Shown here one piece after another: positions 1 to 8,129 of a stretch of 34,706 nucleotides of DNA. Within the stretch, counting starts at the first letter, position 1. Every line of letters begins with the position of its first letter. A program made the translations under genes and the position numbers. Source of the DNA: an uncultured Prochlorococcus sp. (GTDB lineage: Bacteria; Cyanobacteriota; Cyanobacteriia; PCC-6307; Cyanobiaceae). The DNA lies in assembly GCA_902595175.1 (NCBI GenBank), contig CACJPB010000011.1:1-34706 (forward strand), in the 5' to 3' direction. The notes below the pieces were generated by a model. That model searched no databases. It had not been told where the DNA came from and saw only the letters and a program-made list of their open reading frames with translations.

Positions 1-1
1 A

Positions 2-352
2 GGGATTACGGTTGCAGTGGCAAAAGATAGAGCTATTGAATCATATATGCAAGTTGGAAAAGGTTTTGTTGTGAATATCTTAAGAGAAGATAACTATCAA
101 AAAATGTTCAGACATTTTTTAAAAAGATTTGCCCCTGGAGCTGATAGATTTGCTGATGTAGATATAATTAGCAATATCGCTGAAGGCGGACCAGTTCTCT
201 CAGATTCACTCGCCTTTTTAGATTGTAAAGTTAGTTCCAGACTAGAGACTCCAGACCATTGGATAATTTACGGAATTGTTGAAAATGGTAATGTTTCTGA
301 TCTATCATGCAAGACGGCTGTTCATCACAGAAAAGTTGCTAATCACTATTAA
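2..352 (+). CDS. flv3: Flavodiiron protein, C-terminal end only (Flv3-like)
   Basis: The frame is open from base 2, so the gene begins outside the window and only the last 116 codons are visible. The fragment aligns with the C-terminal flavin reductase domain of the complete flavodiiron gene at 2241-4043: both have an AVAKDR motif near the start of the fragment and end in a TAVHHRK block. In cyanobacteria Flv1 and Flv3 act together, passing electrons from photosystem I to oxygen and forming water. The neighbouring full-length copy has lost most diiron ligands and is therefore Flv1-like, so this one is probably Flv3. That assignment is inferred, because the diiron domain lies outside the window. 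GTG at 17 is an internal codon, not a real start. Confidence 0.85.
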   Translation, partial: GITVAVAKDRAIESYMQVGKGFVVNILREDNYQKMFRHFLKRFAPGADRFADVDIISNIAEGGPVLSDSLAFLDCKVSSRLETPDHWIIYGIVENGNVSDLSCKTAVHHRKVANHY

Positions 353-445
353 TCATAATTTTAAATATAGTTTTTATTGAGCAATTGGTATCACTAACTT
401 AATTTAGATAAATTATAGTTCCTAAATTAATTAAAAAAATTTAAA

Positions 446-475
446 TTCAAGTTATAACTAGCTTTTTTTTATTGT
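446..475 (+). terminator. Terminator-like palindrome downstream of flv3
   Basis: The palindrome AGTTATAACT (450-459) is followed by a run of eight T at 463-470. It lies about 95 bases after the flv3 stop on the same strand. A closely similar copy occurs at 1951-1976. The stem is AT-rich and weak, so termination is likely but not certain. Confidence 0.45.
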
Positions 476-521
476 TGGAAATCAGTTGACAATTGATCAC
501 GAAAACTTAGTTAAAATACAA

Positions 522-965
522 CTATTTACACTCAGCATTTCCAATACCTGCTCCTAAAACTGCACCAAGAGGAATACTCCATCCATATGCATCACTTTTT
601 GATAGAGATGCTGCGATTCCACCCCCAATCAATCCCCCTAAAGTTGTACTTACAGTACATTTTGGAGCAGTTTGATATTGAACATATGTACTTTGGGGTT
701 CAGTCTTGCGAAGATAATGATTGAATACTTTGCGATGACTATTGCATGGAATAGAAACTTTCTCGTTAAAAGATGTGACATAACCAGGTGACATTAAATT
801 GCCGGGAATATATTTTTCCCTGTATTCATAACGGAAACACCTGTTTTCATAAGCATATCCTTGTTGTGAATCATACGACTGACGATAACTTCGATATCCA
901 ATGCTCTCATAAGCATGGACTGGAAAAGACGCACCTAATAAAAAAGATACTATGAGAGTTTTCAT
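522..965 (-). CDS. Exported glycine-zipper protein, function unknown
   Basis: A 147-residue protein. Residues 1-18 form a typical Sec signal peptide ending in VHA. The middle is rich in Tyr and Arg and contains REKYIPGN followed by PGY. Residues about 106-145 are a hydrophobic glycine-rich stretch (GGLIGGG, then GAVLGAGIG) like the glycine-zipper segments of small outer-membrane or envelope proteins. It carries four mature cysteines. It is divergent from the gene at 1135, with a long palindrome between them. The two proteins share the REK(Y/F)IPG motif, which suggests a common envelope location or shared processing. Its place between flv3 and flv1, bounded by similar terminator-like repeats, suggests an accessory gene. 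Molecular function unknown. Confidence 0.7.
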   Translation of the reverse strand: MKTLIVSFLLGASFPVHAYESIGYRSYRQSYDSQQGYAYENRCFRYEYREKYIPGNLMSPGYVTSFNEKVSIPCNSHRKVFNHYLRKTEPQSTYVQYQTAPKCTVSTTLGGLIGGGIAASLSKSDAYGWSIPLGAVLGAGIGNAECK

Positions 966-1055
966 TTTAAAAGTAAAGATATTTTAAGCAACTCACACAC
1001 ACATCCAAACAATAATTTATTTCTTTAAATATGAAACACGTAATATTATTCTTTG

Positions 1056-1079
1056 ATAACTGTCACATGTGACAGTTAT
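1056..1079. repeat. Perfect 24-base palindrome between divergent genes
   Basis: The half-site ATAACTGTCACA is followed immediately by its exact reverse complement. As RNA it would fold to a 10-bp stem with loop CATG, and on the plus strand a T-rich tail (1081-1085) follows. It lies between two genes transcribed away from each other (starts at 965 and 1135), so it ends neither of them. An operator for both genes, or a hairpin in the leader of the gene at 1135, are the obvious possibilities. Confidence 0.75.
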
Positions 1080-1134
1080 ATTTTTGATTGAAGTTCGCAA
1101 ATACTATATATTTATTAAAACATCAGATTAATTA

Positions 1135-1920
1135 ATGAAGAATTTTGTTTATAAAAATAAATTGCTTTTTCTGATTAGTTTGATCACATTAATTCCGTTA
1201 ATTATATTTGTTAATTCTAATTCTAGAAAGAAAGAACTATCTTCTACCGAATTTTGTATTAATAGATTTACTGATAATGGAATAGAAATTTATCCTGAAT
1301 ATAAAGCAGAAATTCTTTGTGATTGCTTGCAAAATAAAAAGAGTCTTTATGGATCTTCAGAAAGTTTTAAACTTATAAATAATTGCTTATTACTGCAAGG
1401 AAGACCTATAAACAATAACGGCGTAGTTTCATTAAAAAATTCTTATGAAGATTATTCCTTAGGTTTTGTTTTAAACAGTTTAGGACAAGATAATATTAGA
1501 GGTTCCTATGGAAGATATTTATCTATGACATTAATTCGAGAAAAGTTTATTCCTGGAAAACCTGGTTATACTCAACCTGGGAAAGAAGGTTATTATGTTC
1601 CAGGAAAACCTGGCAAAATAATTTGCAACTCTGGATGCAGTTTGATTAATTGTGCAGGCGGTCTTACTTATAATTCCTGCCGTGAAGTAGGAGGTACTCA
1701 AGGTTATTATGTTCCTGCAGTTGCTCCTCGCTATATACCTCCAGTTCCTGATCGTATAGATTTAATAAAAAATAAGTTAACTTTTGATTGTAAAGACAAA
1801 ACTTTTGATATTCAAAATGATAGTAAAAATTGGGATAAAATTGAAAATGTTAAGGGTACTTATCTCGAGCAATTATTTTCATCTACTTGTCCTTTTATAA
1901 GTGAATTAAAAAAAAATTAA
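1135..1920 (+). CDS. Membrane-anchored PG-rich protein, function unknown
   Basis: A 261-residue protein. Residues about 9-27 form one hydrophobic segment behind a Lys-rich N-terminus, giving a signal anchor with the rest outside the membrane. The central part (about 137-165) has repeated Pro-Gly motifs (FIPGKPGY, QPGKEGY, VPGKPGK), followed by a cysteine-rich patch of four cysteines and a YVPA/YIPP segment. It shares REK(Y/F)IPG with the divergent neighbour at 522-965. No enzymatic domain is recognisable. Codon use is AT-rich like the surroundings. I consider it an accessory envelope protein of the small insert between flv3 and flv1. Confidence 0.7.
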   Translation: MKNFVYKNKLLFLISLITLIPLIIFVNSNSRKKELSSTEFCINRFTDNGIEIYPEYKAEILCDCLQNKKSLYGSSESFKLINNCLLLQGRPINNNGVVSLKNSYEDYSLGFVLNSLGQDNIRGSYGRYLSMTLIREKFIPGKPGYTQPGKEGYYVPGKPGKIICNSGCSLINCAGGLTYNSCREVGGTQGYYVPAVAPRYIPPVPDRIDLIKNKLTFDCKDKTFDIQNDSKNWDKIENVKGTYLEQLFSSTCPFISELKKN

Positions 1921-1950
1921 TAAAATAAGGAACAAATAAAAAAATGTAGA

Positions 1951-1976
1951 TTCTAGTTATAACTAGTTTTTTATTT
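1951..1976 (+). terminator. Terminator-like palindrome after the 1135-1920 gene
   Basis: The perfect palindrome CTAGTTATAACTAG (1953-1966) is followed by six T. It starts 33 bases after the stop of the PG-rich gene. It closely matches 446-475, including a preceding run of A, so the two copies bracket the two-gene insert. Confidence 0.5.
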
Positions 1977-1980
1977 ATTA

Positions 1981-2240
1981 TTAAACCGCTATTAAAATCG
2001 CATCGGACCGCTTTATCTTAAACGTCGGTTCTTTATTTATCTGGCAAACTGCCACATTAACAGTCTCAGTCATTGCGTGGACATAGTAAGATTAAGTTAT
2101 CTCCTTACAAACCTCGTAATCAAAGTGTGTTAAAAATGGGGTGAAAAAACGTATTTGTATTGAAGATACGTACAATGTCGATTTCACACCTGTTTACCAC
2201 TGGATAGTTACTATTCACTATTAGTAAATAAGTCTTTAAG
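1981..2240 (+). other. Gene-free leader upstream of flv1, possible RNA structure
   Basis: No credible ORF is present. The stretch is less AT-rich than its neighbours and has several short complementary segments: GGACCG (2005-2010) with CGGTTC (2026-2031), followed by a T-rich run; TGGCA with TGCCA around a three-base loop near 2042-2054; and CGTAT paired with ATACG near 2150-2170, inside a looser GGTGAAA/TTTCAC pairing. It could hold the flv1 promoter with a structured leader, or a small RNA. The pairings were found by eye. Confidence 0.35.
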
Positions 2241-4043
2241 ATGCCAGAAATAGATATAAGCTTGCTAGCAAAAAATCACAACTTATCAAAATTTGAAATT
2301 ACTGAAAATTTTACTTGCATTAGATTTCTTGACCATAATAAAGAACGATTTGAACTTGAGTTTAATCTCGAAAAGGGAACCTCTTTTAACACTTTTTTAA
2401 TAAAAAATAATGAAGAACTTATTATTATTCATCCACCTGAAAAACAATATTCAGGCTTATTTAATGAGATAATTTCTAAATCTTTTCATCAATATAATTT
2501 AAAAAAAATTAACGTCATTTCTGGACATATCAATCCCCAAATTATAGAAACTATAAAAAACGTTAATAAGCAATTTCAAGACTTAACTATAACTTGCTCA
2601 AATCCTGGCTTTAAACTTATTAGTGAACTTTGGAATCAAAGAAATCCCAGCTTAAAAGACTTCGTTGAAATTCAATTACCCAAAATAAACATTGTTAAAA
2701 AAGAACTTAACTTAGATTTAAGTAACATTGCACTAGAGTTAATTCCTATTCCAACGGCACGTTGGCCTGGAGGCTTAATAATTTATGAACGCAATCAAGA
2801 AATACTTCTAAGTGAAAAAATTTTTTCTGCACATATTGCATCTGAATATTGGTCTGAGACAAATCGAGTTAGTACAGAAATTGATAGAAAACACTTCTAT
2901 GATTGTCTAATGGCACCAATGTCTAATCAAGTGGTATCAATAACTGAAAAAATTGCAAATTATGACATTAAGACTATTGCACCATTGCACGGTCCAGCTA
3001 TCGAATATAGCTTAAAGAGCTTTTTAAATGACTATATTCGATGGGGTGAAAATCTCTCAACAAATAATCCTAAAATCGCTCTTATTTATGCAAGTGCTTA
3101 TGGAAATACAGCCTCCATAGGCGATGCTTTAGCCAAAGGGATAAATAGAACTTCTGTTGAAGTAGAAAGTATTAATTGTGAATTTACATCAAATGATGTA
3201 CTTATAAAGTCCATCCAAAATGCTGATGGATATTTAATAGGATCTCCCACACTTGGGGGGCACGCCCCAACGCCTATAGTAAGTGCACTAGGTACATTGT
3301 TGTCAGAAGGCAATAGAGATAAACCAGTTGGGATTTTTGGTAGTTTTGGCTGGAGTGGCGAAGCGATAGATTTACTTGAATCGAAATTAAAAGATGGTGG
3401 TTTTCAGTTTAGTTTTGACCCTATAAGAATTAAATTCAGTCCAAATAAACCAAAAATTAAAGAGCTAGAAGAAATAGGAACTCATTTTGGAAGAAAAATT
3501 ATAAAGAAAGCTAAGAAAAAATCTAGAAAAACAGATACTGGAATGATTACAAGTAAAACTGATCCAAAGTTGCAAGCTCTTGGAAGAGTAATTGGCTCAC
3601 TTTGTATTCTAACTGCCTCTAAAGGAAAAGATGATAATAATATCAGAGGAGCTATGCTTGCATCCTGGGTTAGTCAAGCAAGTTTTTCTCCACCGGGATT
3701 AAGTATTGCAGTTGCAAAAGATAGATCGGTAGATTCTCTACTTCAAATTGGAGATTCATTTGCTTTAAATATTTTAAGTGAAAAAGATTTTAAAGAACCA
3801 TTGAAAAGATTCACAAAATCTTTTTCACCAGGTGAAGATAGATTTAAAGGTTTAAATATTGAATTAACTCCTAATGAACAGATAATAATTCCTAACTCTT
3901 TAGCGTGGTTGGACGCATCTGTAAAAGAAAGAATGGAATGTGGAGATCATTGGGTAATATACGCTGAAGTACTACACGGTAATATACTAAAATCCGATTG
4001 TCTTACAGCAGTTCATCACCGTAAAACCGGTTCTAACTATTAA
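2241..4043 (+). CDS. flv1: Flavodiiron protein Flv1-like, degenerate diiron site
   Basis: A 600-residue, three-domain cyanobacterial class C flavodiiron protein. Residues about 25-270 are the metallo-beta-lactamase-like domain, about 277-430 a flavodoxin domain (IYASAYGNT phosphate-binding loop), and about 445-600 a flavin reductase-like domain. The canonical H-x-E-x-D-H metal motif reads H96-I-N98-P-Q100-I, and the usual Asp before Phe is K193 (SEKIF). H250 (PLHGP) is kept. Loss of acidic ligands with a basic replacement is typical of Flv1/Flv2-type subunits, so the label Flv1 is reasonable. It should act with Flv3 in light-dependent oxygen reduction that protects photosystem I. The FMN reductase-like gene starts 17 bases after its stop and is probably co-transcribed. 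Confidence 0.88.
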   Translation: MPEIDISLLAKNHNLSKFEITENFTCIRFLDHNKERFELEFNLEKGTSFNTFLIKNNEELIIIHPPEKQYSGLFNEIISKSFHQYNLKKINVISGHINPQIIETIKNVNKQFQDLTITCSNPGFKLISELWNQRNPSLKDFVEIQLPKINIVKKELNLDLSNIALELIPIPTARWPGGLIIYERNQEILLSEKIFSAHIASEYWSETNRVSTEIDRKHFYDCLMAPMSNQVVSITEKIANYDIKTIAPLHGPAIEYSLKSFLNDYIRWGENLSTNNPKIALIYASAYGNTASIGDALAKGINRTSVEVESINCEFTSNDVLIKSIQNADGYLIGSPTLGGHAPTPIVSALGTLLSEGNRDKPVGIFGSFGWSGEAIDLLESKLKDGGFQFSFDPIRIKFSPNKPKIKELEEIGTHFGRKIIKKAKKKSRKTDTGMITSKTDPKLQALGRVIGSLCILTASKGKDDNNIRGAMLASWVSQASFSPPGLSIAVAKDRSVDSLLQIGDSFALNILSEKDFKEPLKRFTKSFSPGEDRFKGLNIELTPNEQIIIPNSLAWLDASVKERMECGDHWVIYAEVLHGNILKSDCLTAVHHRKTGSNY

Positions 4044-4060
4044 ATTTATTTATCTTATTT

Positions 4061-4585
4061 ATGACTGAATCTAAGGATCTAATAATTATTTCAGCTAGTT
4101 GTGGGAAAAATCTAGAACTTTCTGAAAAATTCCTTGAAAAAAGTAATGAACTTAAAATAAGTTCTGAAATTTTAGATCTTACCACCCTTAATATTCCATT
4201 ATTTAATCCAAGAATTCACAGCAAAGAAAATATTCCAAATGAAATAAAAGAATTAAAGAAAAAGCTTTTCAAAATTAAAAGTTGGGTGATTTGTGCGCCT
4301 GAATATAATGGATCAATACCGCCAATTCTTTCCAACTTTATAGCATGGCTCTCTATTTCGGGAGATGACTTTAGAAATTTATTTAATGGTCAACCGATTG
4401 CAATTGCAACTTTTTCTGGTGGCATAGGGTTAGAACTGCTGACCTCATTACGAATTCAATTAGTACATTTAGGAAGTCAAGTTTTAGGGAGACAACTTTT
4501 GTCCTCATATAGTAAACCTATAGATACAAAAACTATTGAAGATATTATTCAAAGACTTTTACAAATGAAAAAATTAAAAACATAA
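4061..4585 (+). CDS. NADPH-dependent FMN reductase family protein
   Basis: A 174-residue flavodoxin-fold protein with the family signature APEYNGSIPP (about residues 85-96), which binds FMN in NADPH-dependent FMN reductases and related quinone or azo reductases. The length is normal for the family. It lies 17 bases behind flv1 on the same strand, so a role in flavin or electron supply beside the flavodiiron proteins is plausible but inferred. The physiological substrate cannot be read from the sequence. It converges on mrdA with a 22-base gap. Confidence 0.85.
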   Translation: MTESKDLIIISASCGKNLELSEKFLEKSNELKISSEILDLTTLNIPLFNPRIHSKENIPNEIKELKKKLFKIKSWVICAPEYNGSIPPILSNFIAWLSISGDDFRNLFNGQPIAIATFSGGIGLELLTSLRIQLVHLGSQVLGRQLLSSYSKPIDTKTIEDIIQRLLQMKKLKT

Positions 4586-4607
4586 ACTATAAAACAAACA
4601 ATTTATA

Positions 4608-6398
4608 TCAATTTTTTTCATTCCAATATTTTAAAATTTCTTTGGCCATAGGAAGTGCATGTACAGAACCTCCACCTGGGGTATTTTGTGCAAAAGCAAC
4701 TATAAGCAACTCACTCTTTTCCGAAGGAGAAAAACAAACGAACCAAGCGTGATCTAAGCCACCTTCGCCATCTTCAGCAGTTCCTGTTTTACCTGAAACT
4801 GGAGGTAAATTTGTAACTCCATAATTAATTGACACTCCTGTGCCAGACTCTACTACTTTCCTGAGACCATTTTTAATCAATTGAATATTTTGTGGATCAA
4901 TGTCAATTGGAATACGTTTTTTATCTGAAAGACTTTTTACATCTTTTTTAGTCAAATGTGGAGTCACTAGATAACCTCCATTAGCAATCGCTGCATATGC
5001 TCTAGCTATTTGAATTGGAGTTACTTGAACAACAAATTGTCCAATAGACATACTCGCAATATCTTCTGGAACCCAAGGAGTTCTTCCTGGTTGCCCCCAT
5101 CCTCTACCATCCTTAGCCCATTGACTACTAGCTACTAAGCCCATGTTTTCTTGTTCAGAAATTTCAATTCCAGATAAAGAATTAAAACCCAGCTTTCTGG
5201 AAATCTTATGAATTTCATCAACTCCCGCTCCATAACCTACTTGATAAAAAAATGTATTACTAGAAACTCTTAAAGCATCTTCATAGCCTATTACCCCAAA
5301 GCCTAAATCATTGTGCTCTCTAAAACATTGACTCCCATAAGTTATACATGGTTTCGTATCTAACATGGTATCTCTTGGAAATTTTCCACTTTCCAATCCG
5401 GCTAAAGCAGTAACAATTTTCCAAACACTTCCTGGATCATAAGCATTTAATGCCCTATTAAAAAGAGGTTTTTCAGGAGAATTAAATATGTAATTGTATT
5501 CTTTTTCAGACTTAAAATCCTTTGAAAAAAAATTCAAATCAAAATTAGGCCTACTAACCATAGCTCTTATTGCGCCATCTCTTGGGTCCATCACTATTAT
5601 CGCTCCAGCTTTTTTGTCTTTGAGAACTGCCTCAGCAACTAATTGCAGATTAAGGTCGATTGTTAGTTTAATATCATTACCCTGTACTGGAGGTTTTGTA
5701 CCCAAAGATCTTTGAAATTTTCCTACTGAATTTACTTCAACCATTTCTCCACCCCATTCGCCTCTTATAAAATCTTCGTAAACATACTCGATTCCTGTTC
5801 TTCCAATTAAGTCATTTACTTTATAACCCTTCTTAGATAAGAATTTATATTCTGATTCCGTAATTGGCTGAGTATAACCAATTACATGGGCAGCAAGAGA
5901 TTTATAAGGATAATTTCTTATTAATTTGGTAGCTATTTCAAAACTACTTAAATTAACTTCATTTTCTTTGAATTTTATTAATTGATCTATACTCAAATCA
6001 TCAAGAATAGTCACTGAAAGTTTTCGATTTTTTAGACCATAAGAATATTTTTTTTGAATGACATTACTATCAATATCTAACAAAAAAGAAATTCTTAATT
6101 TATGTTTTTCCCAATTGCTTTTATTAACAGATTGAGGCTTTATTATTAAAGAATATTTAAGTCTACTATCTGCTAAAACATAACCATTTTTATCTAGTAT
6201 TCTTCCGCGTATTGGCTGTGAAGCAATAAGTCTGATCCTATTCTCATCTGACATCTTCTTAAAAGATTCATAATTTAAAAGTTGTAAAAAAATTAACCTA
6301 AATAGAATCAATAAAAAAGAAATAGAAGAAAAAATGAGTATGACTAAAGGTTGTCTCCTTAAAGAAATAGGTTTTTTATTAGAACTTGTTTTTATCAA
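4608..6398 (-). CDS. mrdA: Penicillin-binding protein 2 (peptidoglycan transpeptidase)
   Basis: A 596-residue class B penicillin-binding protein. A membrane segment at about 18-40 is followed by the dimerisation domain (RGRILDKNG near 64-72) and the transpeptidase domain. The three active-site motifs are complete: S324-x-x-K327 (SVWK), S379-S-N381 and K537-T-G-T540. It crosslinks peptidoglycan during cell elongation, on the outer face of the inner membrane. Length and motif spacing are normal. A 47-codon ORF ends 11 bases upstream on the same strand. Confidence 0.93.
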   Translation of the reverse strand: MIKTSSNKKPISLRRQPLVILIFSSISFLLILFRLIFLQLLNYESFKKMSDENRIRLIASQPIRGRILDKNGYVLADSRLKYSLIIKPQSVNKSNWEKHKLRISFLLDIDSNVIQKKYSYGLKNRKLSVTILDDLSIDQLIKFKENEVNLSSFEIATKLIRNYPYKSLAAHVIGYTQPITESEYKFLSKKGYKVNDLIGRTGIEYVYEDFIRGEWGGEMVEVNSVGKFQRSLGTKPPVQGNDIKLTIDLNLQLVAEAVLKDKKAGAIIVMDPRDGAIRAMVSRPNFDLNFFSKDFKSEKEYNYIFNSPEKPLFNRALNAYDPGSVWKIVTALAGLESGKFPRDTMLDTKPCITYGSQCFREHNDLGFGVIGYEDALRVSSNTFFYQVGYGAGVDEIHKISRKLGFNSLSGIEISEQENMGLVASSQWAKDGRGWGQPGRTPWVPEDIASMSIGQFVVQVTPIQIARAYAAIANGGYLVTPHLTKKDVKSLSDKKRIPIDIDPQNIQLIKNGLRKVVESGTGVSINYGVTNLPPVSGKTGTAEDGEGGLDHAWFVCFSPSEKSELLIVAFAQNTPGGGSVHALPMAKEILKYWNEKN

Positions 6399-6409
6399 AA
6401 ATATAAAGT

Positions 6410-6553
6410 TTATTTAAATATTGTTTTTTCCAATAAAGCAATAGTTGATTTTATCTTTTTAAGTCTAGTGTTTAAATCTTTATAATCACTATTTTCATTA
6501 TTATGATTAGATTCATGTTTTTCAATATTTTTTGAATTCAAATTTTCACGCAT
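6410..6553 (-). CDS. Small hydrophilic ORF (47 residues) upstream of mrdA
   Basis: ATG at 6553 opens a 47-codon frame ending at 6410, 11 bases before the mrdA start on the same strand. The product begins MRENLNSKN, has an Asn/His-rich N-terminal half, and its C-terminal half (about 25-46) alternates Lys/Arg with Leu/Ile as in a short amphipathic or coiled-coil helix. No ribosome binding site is evident, but many picocyanobacterial genes lack one. It could be a chance frame in AT-rich DNA. The position just before mrdA is the main support. Confidence 0.4.
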   Translation of the reverse strand: MRENLNSKNIEKHESNHNNENSDYKDLNTRLKKIKSTIALLEKTIFK

Positions 6554-6658
6554 AAAACTTATACTTTTTTAAGTAATTTTTAATTAATATTATTTTAAAT
6601 AAAAAATTTATTTTTTCAAAATTATTTTTACTTAGATCTTAAAAAATATAAAAAAAAG

Positions 6659-7267
6659 TTAATTTAATTGATCTATATTTTGTTCAAAATAAGGATTACA
6701 ACTATTCTTTGATATTCCCAAAGACCATCCAATAAATGAAGAAATAAATATCGTGACTATTAGTGGCAAAATGGCTTGTTGAGTATTTACAAGACTAAAC
6801 CATTCCTTCCAACTGCTAAAAAATCTTTCTCTTTGAAATTTTCTTTTTTCATTTTCTAATAATCTGGCTTTTTTGGCGAAAGTTTTTGTCACCCACTTTT
6901 CAAAAGGGATTTTTTTTATAATCGCCATTTTTCTCTCTACTTCTAATAATTGTCCGGAACTAAGATAAGGATGAAATGTACTTATCAATTCGAGAGTTTT
7001 TAAAAACATCTCAACAGTTGCATCTTTTATAAGCTTTTGCTCATGACTTAAATCAGCCCACTCTATCTCTGGATAAAAACGGTTCCTGTTTGGTGCAATT
7101 TGATCTTCGGACATTTGACCAGGTTCTCTAAGCCATCTATTGGTATTTTCATCAAATCTCCGCCAATATAAAAAAGGATTAATAAAAATTGTTTTACCAG
7201 ATACCTTGACTACATCTTGTTGCAGATGATTAGTTATCTTTCTTTCAGAATTTTTCGATTTTATCAA
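6659..7267 (-). CDS. Picocyanobacterial membrane-anchored protein, unknown function
   Basis: A 202-residue protein with a soluble N-terminal part of about 160 residues and one C-terminal hydrophobic helix (about 166-187), suggesting a tail-anchored membrane protein. The soluble part has a Trp/Arg-rich segment (YWRRFDENTNRW) and a charged helical region before the membrane segment. No catalytic motif is recognisable. It lies between mrdA and the PD-(D/E)XK nuclease on the same strand, separated from the nuclease by 80 bases. It has the look of a conserved picocyanobacterial hypothetical protein. Confidence 0.75.
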   Translation of the reverse strand: MIKSKNSERKITNHLQQDVVKVSGKTIFINPFLYWRRFDENTNRWLREPGQMSEDQIAPNRNRFYPEIEWADLSHEQKLIKDATVEMFLKTLELISTFHPYLSSGQLLEVERKMAIIKKIPFEKWVTKTFAKKARLLENEKRKFQRERFFSSWKEWFSLVNTQQAILPLIVTIFISSFIGWSLGISKNSCNPYFEQNIDQLN

Positions 7268-7347
7268 AAGTCTAAATTAATAATCTAATTAAAGATTATC
7301 TTTTATTTATTATTTTTCCAGAAAAATAAAAAGTTATCCCATTAATA

Positions 7348-8061
7348 TTAATTTATCGACAACTGCCAACGCCTCTTTAAATAATTACAGTATTCACAAT
7401 TTAATGAGGGTTTGGGGAAATTTTCCGAACGTAATAAATTTACCGTATCAATTATCTTATTTTCTACCCATGAAGTAGAACAATCTAATTTAATTAGATG
7501 TACGTCAAAATTTAATTGATTATTAAAAAACTCTTGATTTTTCTTGCCATTAAAATATAAAAGATAAGCTTCTTTAGCCACTTGAAAACCATTTTTTTTA
7601 AACAACCACTGATACATTTCTAACTGTCTTTTATAAGCTTTTGCATATTCATATTTATTAAAAGTCTCAGACCAATCAAAATTATTTCTAGATGTTGCTT
7701 TTACATCAGCAATAATAAGATCACCATTTTTTTTCTGCCAAATATCATCTACAGCTCCACCAAAGTCATAGTTGTGTTCGATTGACTTATATCTTATCCC
7801 TTGAAAATTACTTCTCCAACGTTCTAAATCTTTGTGTTTGAAAGGCACAGCATCAATTCCATATTCAATAAATAAAGGATGCGGCTCCTGAATTTTTCTA
7901 TAATAATCAAATTCATTTTTACATAAATTATCTACAGCTATATTTAAGGTAAATGGTAATGATGGCGGTTTTATTTGATATTTTTTGTCTAGTACACAAC
8001 ATCTTGGACAACTAATATATTTCTCAACTGTAGATCGACTTAATTTAATAATATCGGACAT
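7348..8061 (-). CDS. Cas4/RecB-like PD-(D/E)XK nuclease
   Basis: A 237-residue protein of the PD-(D/E)XK nuclease superfamily. The catalytic set is visible in order: acidic residues D105/D106 (GGAVDDIW), the core D119-V-K121 (IIADVKATS) and the downstream Q146-x3-Y150 motif typical of RecB/Cas4/AddB-type nucleases. Cysteines C18, C21 and C22 at the N-terminus and C222 and C225 at the C-terminus are placed as in the iron-sulfur-bound Cas4 and AddB nucleases, so a 4Fe-4S cluster is likely. No cas1, cas2 or repeat array is nearby, so this is a stand-alone nuclease probably acting in DNA repair or processing. Its start lies about 70 bases from the distal guaA-like junction at 8130. Confidence 0.8.
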   Translation of the reverse strand: MSDIIKLSRSTVEKYISCPRCCVLDKKYQIKPPSLPFTLNIAVDNLCKNEFDYYRKIQEPHPLFIEYGIDAVPFKHKDLERWRSNFQGIRYKSIEHNYDFGGAVDDIWQKKNGDLIIADVKATSRNNFDWSETFNKYEYAKAYKRQLEMYQWLFKKNGFQVAKEAYLLYFNGKKNQEFFNNQLNFDVHLIKLDCSTSWVENKIIDTVNLLRSENFPKPSLNCEYCNYLKRRWQLSIN

Positions 8062-8129
8062 TACGTTTAAAATCTCATTTACAAATTTCTTACTTAAAAA
8101 ACTTTAGATTTTTTGAAAAATTTGAAAAC

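Noticed and set aside
486-517. TTGACA and TAAAAT as a plus-strand promoter
   Set aside because: The spacing is 20 bases and no plus-strand gene follows before 1135. Such matches are frequent in AT-rich DNA.
7348-8061. Remnant of a CRISPR-Cas locus because of the Cas4-like nuclease
   Set aside because: No cas1, cas2, effector or repeat-spacer array is present. Cas4-like nucleases are common outside CRISPR.
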